Assembly (NCBI GenBank): GCA_024638765.1
Contig: JAHEJT010000019.1
Location: forward strand, 1-53,600
DNA from: Verrucomicrobiales bacterium
Lineage (GTDB): Bacteria; Verrucomicrobiota; Verrucomicrobiia; Verrucomicrobiales; DEV007
DNA: 53,600 bases
Direction of reading: 5' to 3'
Below, in pieces: positions 42,028 through 48,928 of the stretch. The notes beneath the pieces were generated by a model. It searched no databases, was not told the origin of the DNA, and saw only the letters and a program-made list of their open reading frames with translations. The position numbers and the translations under genes were made by a program. How positions within the stretch are numbered: position 1 is the stretch's first letter; each line of letters starts with the position of its first letter.

Positions 42028-42912
42028 TCAGGCGAGGACCAGCACGATGGCGAGACAGAGGAGGAGGGCGCCGAGAAGGCGTTTGGCCATGATCGCGCGG
42101 GGCACTGATTCCCGTTCCCGGTTGGCAAAGAGGTGACCCGCGAACCAGACGAGAATAATCCCCCAGAGCCCTCGGGAACTGTAGAGCACATTCATGGCGG
42201 TGGCCCGTCCGAAGAATGCCAGTGCGATGTTCAGGAGAAGCGCCTGGACCCCGATGGCCAGGCTGCCCCAGCACAGAGCAGCCCGTGCAGAGCGCGGCAG
42301 TTGGTTCAGGGGCGCGTTGAAAAGGGGGATGATGCCACAGGAAAGAAGAGCAGTCGTGGAGGTCATGACCAGCGCGAAGGGGATTCTTGAAAATGCCCCG
42401 CTTCGCGTTTGCACCAGCACATCGGTAAGACCGTAAAAGGCGGCGGAAAGCAGGGAAAAGCACACGCATGCAGCGGCATGATGAAAGGTGGTGTGCTCCG
42501 AGTTTCCGAGAAGGAAGACCGCGAGTGCGGTAATACCCGCGGCCCACCACCAGGCGGAGGGAATCCCTTCGGGCAGGAAAAAAATCGACGCCAGGGCCAC
42601 GAAGACAGTCTTGGTGCCCATGAGCGGCGCCTGCACGGAGACGTCGCCGACTTTCAGGGCGAGGATGGTGAACACCTGCCCGAGAAAAAAAACCACGCCT
42701 GTCAGGATCGGCCAGGCGACTTCGGACCACACGGGGGGAGCGTCCGTGAAGGGGAGGAGCGGGAGAAAGCAGAGGGCGATTCCCAGGTTGGAGAGAAAAA
42801 TGGTCCGGAGCGCTCCCGCTCCCTCCGCGAGAGCCTGTTTCAGAAAAAGACTCCCAATCGGGTAAAGGACGGCGCTGCAGAGAGGGAGAAGATAGAAGGC
42901 TTCGAGATTCAT
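42028..42912 (-). CDS. EamA/DMT-family transporter
   Basis: A 294-residue inner-membrane protein with about ten hydrophobic helices in two EamA-like halves, the usual size for drug/metabolite transporters. Recognisable features are ILTGVVFFLGQVFTILALK, a duplicated layout, and short basic loops near the C-terminus (NRERESVPRAIMAKR). The ATG at 42912 starts MNLEAFYLLPLC; the longer frame upstream is not homologous to anything and lacks membrane character. It sits between array genes H and I on the opposite strand and has no evident link to the array. The substrate is unknown. Confidence 0.82.
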   Translation of the reverse strand: MNLEAFYLLPLCSAVLYPIGSLFLKQALAEGAGALRTIFLSNLGIALCFLPLLPFTDAPPVWSEVAWPILTGVVFFLGQVFTILALKVGDVSVQAPLMGTKTVFVALASIFFLPEGIPSAWWWAAGITALAVFLLGNSEHTTFHHAAACVCFSLLSAAFYGLTDVLVQTRSGAFSRIPFALVMTSTTALLSCGIIPLFNAPLNQLPRSARAALCWGSLAIGVQALLLNIALAFFGRATAMNVLYSSRGLWGIILVWFAGHLFANRERESVPRAIMAKRLLGALLLCLAIVLVLA

Positions 42913-43252
42913 GGAGAGGGAGATGCGCCGGAGAAAATCGCCGGATACTGTCGCATCAGCCGGTGCGCGTCGTCGAGAGAGTGGGCGAGAGGACGGGGGA
43001 AAACGGGATTTCGCCTCTCGCAGATGAGAAATTGCGCTTGGTGGGGTGGCGAATTTGGGAGACGGGAATGGGATCCGGGACCGGGTTGCGGGCTCGCGGA
43101 GGCCCGGCGGCGGGTGCTTCGGGAGCAATTCTCCCCGTGAACACGGGAAAAATGGGGCTCTGGCAGGGCTCGCGAGCGGGCTGGAAGCCCCTGGTAAAAA
43201 ATATCAGGAAAGCTAAAATATTTTTAACAATTCTAATAATTATGAAAAATTC

Positions 43253-43281
43253 TTGCAAGTCTAGTTAACCTTGCGTATCTT
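43253..43281 (+). promoter_or_regulatory. Promoter of array gene I
   Basis: TTGCAA (43253-43258), 17 bases and TATCTT (43276-43281). The in-frame ATG at 43282 abuts the -10 element and would not be transcribed, so ATG 43312 is the start. The 399-base gap 42913-43311 holds nothing else recognisable. Confidence 0.55.
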
Positions 43282-43311
43282 ATGCCGTGCCCTTGGGGGG
43301 GCTCTGGAACA

Positions 43312-46038
43312 ATGAAGCATGGGGATAGACACAGGAATCGGACGCGGGGCTTCAGCCTCGTCGAACTCATCGTCGTTTTTGGAATCTTAGGATTCCTCGC
43401 GACCACCGCCGCCCTGGTGATTTCCCAGCGGCCGGGACAGATTGAGGATCAGAAGCTGGTCCATGACGTCAAAGCGCTCAACGCGGCCGTCCAGTCTTAC
43501 ATCGTCTTCGGGGGGTCCTTGGAGGACGCCGTGACTCCGGCGGACGTCATCGCCAAGCTCAAGAGCAAAGCCGATGACATCAGCGCCAAGCAGATTGCCG
43601 GCCTCACCGGTTCGCACGTCGATCCCAGGCTCACCGTCCGCATGCAGGACGTGGATGAAGCTGTAGCCGGCGAACCGCGCGCGGTTTGGAATACCGCCAC
43701 GCAGCGGTTTGAAATCGTCAATTCGGGTCCCGCCGGCGTGAAGGTTTTTGCACTCGGAAGCATCGATCCGGACGAAGTGATCGCGCCCGAAAGCCGCGAT
43801 GCCGGCATGAAGCTGGCTGTCAACGATCGCTGGATCTGGGATTTTGACGAGATGACAGCCGCGGATCCTGCCGGTCCCACCGGCATCGTGACAGGAAGCG
43901 GAGGCACAGGAGGCCCTGGCGTTCCCGTGGGTGGCGGCGGCGGGCCTGCCCCACCGAAGATCCAACTCCATAAGCCCGCGTTTTCGGTGCCAGAAGGCCA
44001 CTATTACATCACCGAATTTCCAATGACCTTGTATCTTCTGAATCCGAATCCGGCGCTTTACTCGCGGGTCATGTATCAGATGACCGGAGGCGGCTGGGCA
44101 GAATACGCACCCGGCACGCCCCTGGTGGTGGCGCCCGGTAGTATCGTGACGGCTTACACCCAGACGCTGGCCCCCGACACGTTTATTGGAAGTGATACGC
44201 GGCAGTATGCTTACGCAGTCAAGCCCATCCGCCTGGACAAGCCGGTGATCTATCCCACGGCGACCAAGCTCGATTACGTCACCATGCCCAGCGTGGTCGT
44301 GCAGATCGTCGACGCCAATCCTGCCTCCCTTTCACGGCTCGAATACCGGATCAACACGAGTGCTTGGACGGATTACACCGGGCCGATCACGTTGAACGCA
44401 GTCGATTATCCCAAGGGCGCCAAGATCCGTGCCCGTGCGATGCCCGTCGTGGAGCATTACACCAACAGCGCGACGGCGGAACAACTTATCAGCCGTCCGA
44501 CACCGCTTTTTGGGGGGAGTGGCACTGCCTGGTTCAGTGATCCGCAGGGCGGGCAAGGGATGGTCACCAACCTTGGGGCCGGTCTAACCGACACCTATTT
44601 CCGGTGGGGGGTTCCCCACGCGACGGGTGCGGATCCCAGCTGGATGATTGCGACCGGAAATTCCTTCAGCGGAATGGAGCCCGGGGTCCGTTTTGAAATC
44701 GCCCAACTTGAATACTTCAACGGCACGATCATGGGGTCCAGTGCCGTCGATGGCATCAAATTGAACGTGCAGCTTGATTTCGAAACCGGGCACACCAACG
44801 TCTGGGATTTCGACCTGGAACTCATCAATACGCCGAACAGTGGCCGGACTCCGGAGGAAGCGGCCGATATCATCCACCTGGCTTCGCTCACCTCCAGTTC
44901 CAGCACCACGATCGACGGGGACGAGTTTTACCTGATTCTCGAATTCGGAGAAACCACCGCTGGAGGTTTTTCCTCCCTGGACCAGTTCCATGTCCTCGAG
45001 GGAGAAGCGGCCACGGGAACGATTTACGCCACCCTGGTGCCCGCAGAGGATCTCGACGATGTCGATCCGATCTACCTGGGGGACGGGGATGTGGATTACT
45101 GGGACCTGGACCCGGGTGCCGAAGTGGAACTGGCGCCGCTTCTCCTGGGCCTGGATGCGACCGTGTTCGACAAGAGCATTTCCTCGATCAAGGAGATCGC
45201 CGACGAGCACAGTGCGCCCAAGGAAGAGCACAAGCGACTCAAGGACGAGTACAAGGACCTGGCCGAAGAGTACGAAGACCTGGCGGATGCCGCCCTCCTG
45301 GCTGGTGACAGCGAACTTGCAGCCGAGTACGCGGATCTGGCCGAATCCTACTGGGATTTGCACGACGAGCACAAGGAACTGTTCGATTATTACAAGGGCA
45401 TCAATGCCAACCATCTTCTTAGCGAGGACATTTACAAAGACGAGCGCAAAGACATCTTCGAAGACTGGCAGGATGCCGTCGACGAGGCCGATTATAATTG
45501 GGAGATTCCGTCTCTCAAAGTGGACAATCCCTGGATGCGTTGGAGCACGGATTTTGCGGGCGACGAAGTCCTGCTTCCCGGCGGCACTCTCACGAACCAC
45601 GGCTGGTTCACCCTGCCGGAGGACAAGCCGTGGGCCGGCGAAAAGTTCGCCACTGGCGATGTCGACTTGAAGAAACTGCGGAGGGTGAAGAACGCCGATT
45701 TCCTTGAGAGCGACGGGCTCTCCATGCTGCTGGGACGCACCGTGGTAGCGGTGGTTTACCAGGATCATATCACCGGGACTTACGGGGGAGACGGGGCTGT
45801 CAGGTGGGATCTTTCCAAAGGACGCCTCGGACGCATCGCCTTTACCGTGACCGGCATTGAATTGCCCGGCGGGCTCGATGAATCCACCGCCCCTGGAAGT
45901 CTCTGGGATCTCCGGGTCCGCATTGAAAGTCCGATCGAGCCCACCATTTACGATCTCGATCCCTGGACGCGCGATGTCTTCATCGACAGCGAAACCGGTG
46001 AGGTCAGTGAGGGTGGCATCAACGAGATCAACGTGTGA
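43312..46038 (+). CDS. Array gene I: prepilin-like protein with anchor-K-like, helical and shared C-terminal domains
   Basis: A 908-residue protein. The signal is RNRTRG|FSLVELIVVFGI, cut after Gly13, with Glu at +5. The core reads LNAAVQSYIVFGGSLED, GLTGSHVDPR, WIWDFDE. A Gly-rich linker leads to two Ig/chitobiase-like modules (about 225-395). The choice-of-anchor-K-like region (398-590) resembles F and G (ELINTPNSGRTPEEAADI, LILEFGETTAGGF, FHVLEGEAATGTIYATL). Residues about 617-733 are highly charged and helical, with repeating EYxDLAE/DEYKDLAEEYEDLAD patterns suggesting a coiled coil. The last 160 residues match the C-terminal domain of A and B (DEVLLPGG, LGRIAFTVTG, LWDLRVRIESP). It thus combines C-terminal parts of two other sub-types. 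Confidence 0.85.
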   Translation: MKHGDRHRNRTRGFSLVELIVVFGILGFLATTAALVISQRPGQIEDQKLVHDVKALNAAVQSYIVFGGSLEDAVTPADVIAKLKSKADDISAKQIAGLTGSHVDPRLTVRMQDVDEAVAGEPRAVWNTATQRFEIVNSGPAGVKVFALGSIDPDEVIAPESRDAGMKLAVNDRWIWDFDEMTAADPAGPTGIVTGSGGTGGPGVPVGGGGGPAPPKIQLHKPAFSVPEGHYYITEFPMTLYLLNPNPALYSRVMYQMTGGGWAEYAPGTPLVVAPGSIVTAYTQTLAPDTFIGSDTRQYAYAVKPIRLDKPVIYPTATKLDYVTMPSVVVQIVDANPASLSRLEYRINTSAWTDYTGPITLNAVDYPKGAKIRARAMPVVEHYTNSATAEQLISRPTPLFGGSGTAWFSDPQGGQGMVTNLGAGLTDTYFRWGVPHATGADPSWMIATGNSFSGMEPGVRFEIAQLEYFNGTIMGSSAVDGIKLNVQLDFETGHTNVWDFDLELINTPNSGRTPEEAADIIHLASLTSSSSTTIDGDEFYLILEFGETTAGGFSSLDQFHVLEGEAATGTIYATLVPAEDLDDVDPIYLGDGDVDYWDLDPGAEVELAPLLLGLDATVFDKSISSIKEIADEHSAPKEEHKRLKDEYKDLAEEYEDLADAALLAGDSELAAEYADLAESYWDLHDEHKELFDYYKGINANHLLSEDIYKDERKDIFEDWQDAVDEADYNWEIPSLKVDNPWMRWSTDFAGDEVLLPGGTLTNHGWFTLPEDKPWAGEKFATGDVDLKKLRRVKNADFLESDGLSMLLGRTVVAVVYQDHITGTYGGDGAVRWDLSKGRLGRIAFTVTGIELPGGLDESTAPGSLWDLRVRIESPIEPTIYDLDPWTRDVFIDSETGEVSEGGINEINV

Positions 46039-46094
46039 CGAGGGCGGCTGCGCCGCCAGTCGATAGTCCGGAGTCAGGAGCAGGATAGAAAGAA

Positions 46095-46126
46095 GCGAGG
46101 TCGATTTTCAATCTGCCCCGCTTTTT
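46095..46126 (+). terminator. Terminator after gene I
   Basis: GCGAGGTCGATT (46095-46106) pairs with AATCTGCCCCGC (46110-46121) at 10 of 12 positions around TTC, followed by TTTTT. It lies just before the end of the convergent oxidoreductase gene. A separate GGCGGC-TGC-GCCGCC hairpin is at 46043-46057. Confidence 0.75.
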
Positions 46127-46129
46127 CCG

Positions 46130-47122
46130 TCACGGCCGCAGGACGATCTTTCCGGCCAGGGTTCCGGCGCCTTCAATGGTGTTCTCCTCCTGGAGGCGGT
46201 GCGCGGCAGCGGTTTCCGAAAGGGGGAGCACCCGGTCGATGCGGGGTTTTAATTTCCCCGCGGCCAGCCACCGGTTGATGTCCTCAGAGCACTTTCTTTG
46301 TTCCTCCGGGGTGCAGCGGAACATTACGAACCCCACCATGGCGCCCTGCTTGAAGTAAAAGGGTCCCACGGGGAAGGGCGCCACCGCGTCGCGCCCCGCC
46401 ATCACCACGATGCGGCCGCGGTCGGCCAACAGATCGACTGCCAGCTCGAAATCGGGTTCCCGCCGCGTTTCCCAGAAGACGTCGACCCCTTCGGGCGCGA
46501 ACTCTTTTACTTGCGTGGAGATATCCTCAGCGTGGTAATTGAACGCCAGGTCGGCGCCGAGGTCGGACGCGACGCGGCATTTTTCGTCGCTCCCATTGCA
46601 GCACGCGACGCGCGCGCCGATGGCTTTGGCCATCTGCACGACGGTGGAACCGACCCCGCCGGTGCCTCCCACCACGAAGATCGATTCCCCGGGATTCAAA
46701 TGGGCGCGTTGCACCAGGCCGAGGTGGGCGGTGATTCCCACCAGCGCAATTGCGGTGGCGTCTTCGTCGCCGACGCCATCGGGTATGGGGTAAAGCCACT
46801 CTTCATCAACGGCGGCATATTCGGAAAACGTGCCCTGTCGCCCGAGCACCCCCTGGTTCGATCCCCAGACGCGGTCTCCTGGTTGGAAGCGCGTGGCGTC
46901 GGGACCGGCCGATTCGATGGTCCCGGCCAGGTCGCAACCGACGACAAACGGTTCCGGGAGCGGGAAGCCCATCATGCCGGCGCGGGTGTAGGTGTCGACC
47001 GGATTTACCGAGACCGCGCCTACCTTCACGAGGACCTGGGAACCGGTGGGCTCGGGTGTGGCAAGGTCTCCGTAGACGATGTTTTCCGGGGGACCGGTTG
47101 TTTCGATAAAGGCGGCTTTCAT
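46130..47122 (-). CDS. Quinone oxidoreductase-like zinc-independent dehydrogenase
   Basis: A 330-residue NADPH-dependent medium-chain dehydrogenase/reductase of the quinone oxidoreductase (QOR) type. It has VSVNPVDTYTRAG (38-50), the QOR signature VVGCDLAG (60-67) and the nucleotide-binding GGTGGVG (152-158). The catalytic zinc ligands of alcohol dehydrogenases are absent. It probably reduces quinones or enones in the cytoplasm. The ATG at 47122 gives the canonical N-terminus MKAAFIETTGPPENI; the open frame continues upstream into the REP cluster. It stands alone, converging on array gene I. Confidence 0.9.
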   Translation of the reverse strand: MKAAFIETTGPPENIVYGDLATPEPTGSQVLVKVGAVSVNPVDTYTRAGMMGFPLPEPFVVGCDLAGTIESAGPDATRFQPGDRVWGSNQGVLGRQGTFSEYAAVDEEWLYPIPDGVGDEDATAIALVGITAHLGLVQRAHLNPGESIFVVGGTGGVGSTVVQMAKAIGARVACCNGSDEKCRVASDLGADLAFNYHAEDISTQVKEFAPEGVDVFWETRREPDFELAVDLLADRGRIVVMAGRDAVAPFPVGPFYFKQGAMVGFVMFRCTPEEQRKCSEDINRWLAAGKLKPRIDRVLPLSETAAAHRLQEENTIEGAGTLAGKIVLRP

Positions 47123-47190
47123 GGGGGAGAGATCGTAGCACAGGCTGACTGCCTGTGAAGAAGGAATGCGGAGCCTTCGCCTGGGATCGT

Positions 47191-47345
47191 GTAGCCGCGC
47201 TCGTAAGAGCGTGGTTCCGCGGGACCATCTTCCCTGCAATAGTCCACCTTCTCACGAAGGCGGCTACACCGCCATCCGCCCTGCGATGGCCTGTCTATCC
47301 CCGCATGGCGCTCTGCGAGTAGCCGCGCTCGTAAGAGCGTGGTCC
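47191..47345. repeat. REP-like repeat cluster
   Basis: Two identical 25-base copies start GTAGCCGCGCTCGTAAGAGC and end GTGGT (47191-47215 and 47319-47343). An inverted variant, CCTTCTCACGAAGGCGGCTAC, lies between them at about 47248-47268. The CGCTC-GTAA-GAGCG core can fold. A related copy is at 21-47. The cluster fills the gap between the oxidoreductase and DUF1501 genes. Confidence 0.75.
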
Positions 47346-47362
47346 GAAGGACGCGCTTTCCG

Positions 47363-48802
47363 CTACGCGATGATCTCATGGAGGACGTGGCCGTGCACGT
47401 CGGTCAGGCGCATGTCGCGCGCGCTGAAACGGAAGGTGCTCTTGGTGTGTTCCACACCCAGCAGATAGAGCATGGTGGCGTGCAGATCGTGGACCTCCGC
47501 TTTGCCCTCGATGGCTTTGTATCCCCATTCATCGGTCTCACCGTAACTGACGCCGCCCTTGACGCCGCCACCCGCCATCCAGATACTGAAGCCGAGCGGG
47601 TTGTGATCGCGTCCGTCGGCGCCTTGCGCGAACGGCGTCCGGCCGAACTCACCCGCCCAGATCACGAGCGTGCTTTCGAAGAGCCCGCGCGCCTTGAGAT
47701 CGGTGAGCAGCGCCGCGATGGGCTGGTCGACCGAGACGCAATTCCTTTCGTGCCCTTCCTTGAGCTTGCCGTGCTGATCCCAGCGATCGCCGTTCCCTGA
47801 AGGGCAGGTGATCTCGATAAACCGGACACCCCTTTCGACGAGCCGCCGGGCGATGAGGCATTGCCGGCCGTAAATCTGGGTCCCCTTCCAGGGGGCGTCG
47901 AGACCGTACATTTGCTTGGTCACTTCACTCTCGCCGGAGAGGTCCATGAGTTCCGGCACCGCGGTCTGCATGCGATACGCAGTTTCGTAATTGCGAATGG
48001 CCGACTCGATCTGCGCTTCTCCGGGATTCTGCGCGAGGGCCTCTTCATCGAGCCGGCGGACGAGTTCGAGCTTGCGGCGCTGGACTTGGGCGCTGGGCTC
48101 TGTCCGGGAGATATTGGCGACGGGATTGGCGGTGGCCTTGAAGATGGACCCCTGGTAAGAGGCGGGGAGGAAGCCGGAATTAAAATTGTCGAGGCCACCC
48201 GGTGGAATCAGCCCTCCATTGAGCACCACGAAGCCGGGGAGGTTCTGGTTTTCGCTTCCGAGACCGTACCCGACCCACGCACCCATGCTGGGGCGGCCCT
48301 GGAAGCCGGAACCGGTGTGCAGAAAATAATTCGCCGAGGTATGCTCGGGAAATTTTGAGATCATCGACTTAACGACGGCGAGATCGTCGGCGTGTTTCGC
48401 TACGCGCGGGAGAAGATCGCTTATCCAGAGGCCGCTCTCACCGCGCCGCTTGAATTCCCAATGGGACTTGAGCACTTTTCCGATGTTATCGAACTGGGTG
48501 GGCTCAAGTTTGCCCATGACCTCGCGCGGGTCGCGGCCGTGGTATTTTTCGAGGAGCGGCTTGTGATCGAAGAGATCCACCTGCGAGGGGCCACCATCCA
48601 TATAGAGGAAGATGACGTTGCGGGCCCGGGCGTGGAAATGCGGTTCTCGCGGCGAGAGGGGATGCGGTTCCACGGCGCCCAGTTTGCCGAACCCGCGGTC
48701 CGCGAACAGGGCGCTGGCCGCCACGGCGCCAAAACCGCTGGCGCAGTTGCGGAGCATTTCGCGGCGCGTCAGCGGCGCGCCGATGTAGCGATTGCAGTGC
48801 AT
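47363..48802 (-). CDS. DUF1501 family protein, Tat-exported
   Basis: A 479-residue DUF1501 protein, a family distantly related to alkaline phosphatases and sulfatases and abundant in Planctomycetes and Verrucomicrobia. The N-terminus has a Tat-type signal (TRREMLRNCASGFGAVAASAL, Arg13-Arg14). Family landmarks include NVIFLYMDGGPSQVDLFDHK, TGSGFQGRPSMGAWVGYGLG, WAGEFGRTPFAQG, GRDHNPLGFSIWMAGGGVKG and LDAPWKGTQIYGRQCLIARRL. It follows the DUF1549/DUF1553 gene by 126 bases, the usual pairing in this phylum, where the two are thought to act together in the periplasm. The exact reaction is not established. Confidence 0.93.
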   Translation of the reverse strand: MHCNRYIGAPLTRREMLRNCASGFGAVAASALFADRGFGKLGAVEPHPLSPREPHFHARARNVIFLYMDGGPSQVDLFDHKPLLEKYHGRDPREVMGKLEPTQFDNIGKVLKSHWEFKRRGESGLWISDLLPRVAKHADDLAVVKSMISKFPEHTSANYFLHTGSGFQGRPSMGAWVGYGLGSENQNLPGFVVLNGGLIPPGGLDNFNSGFLPASYQGSIFKATANPVANISRTEPSAQVQRRKLELVRRLDEEALAQNPGEAQIESAIRNYETAYRMQTAVPELMDLSGESEVTKQMYGLDAPWKGTQIYGRQCLIARRLVERGVRFIEITCPSGNGDRWDQHGKLKEGHERNCVSVDQPIAALLTDLKARGLFESTLVIWAGEFGRTPFAQGADGRDHNPLGFSIWMAGGGVKGGVSYGETDEWGYKAIEGKAEVHDLHATMLYLLGVEHTKSTFRFSARDMRLTDVHGHVLHEIIA

Positions 48803-48816
48803 GGGAAAGATATTCT

Positions 48817-48924
48817 AACCGCGAATGGACGCGAATTTTTTAAGCAAGAAATTCCGAGGCCTGGAAGGGAAGGCGAAACAAGTGCCGGATGATAATTAGC
48901 GTTTATTGGCGTCCATTCGCGGTT
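48817..48924. repeat. Inverted-repeat element between the PSCyt1 and DUF1501 genes
   Basis: A perfect 16-bp inverted repeat, AACCGCGAATGGACGC (48817-48832) and GCGTCCATTCGCGGTT (48909-48924), encloses 76 bases. It almost exactly fills the 126-base gap between the two co-oriented genes and looks like a small mobile or repeat element (MITE-like or paired REP). Confidence 0.7.
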
Positions 48925-48928
48925 CTTC

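Noticed and set aside
43282..43311. An earlier ATG for gene I giving ten extra residues
   Set aside because: It touches the predicted -10 element, so it would lie at or before the transcription start; ATG 43312 gives a normal basic prepilin leader.
20123..46038. Array interpreted as a standard type II secretion or type IV pilus operon
   Set aside because: No ATPase, inner-membrane platform, secretin or prepilin peptidase gene is present, the proteins are several times too large, and each gene has its own promoter and usually its own terminator.
20123..46038. Array interpreted as phage tail-fibre or integrated element genes
   Set aside because: No integrase, structural phage gene, attachment site or transposase was seen, and the N-termini are prepilin-type export signals.
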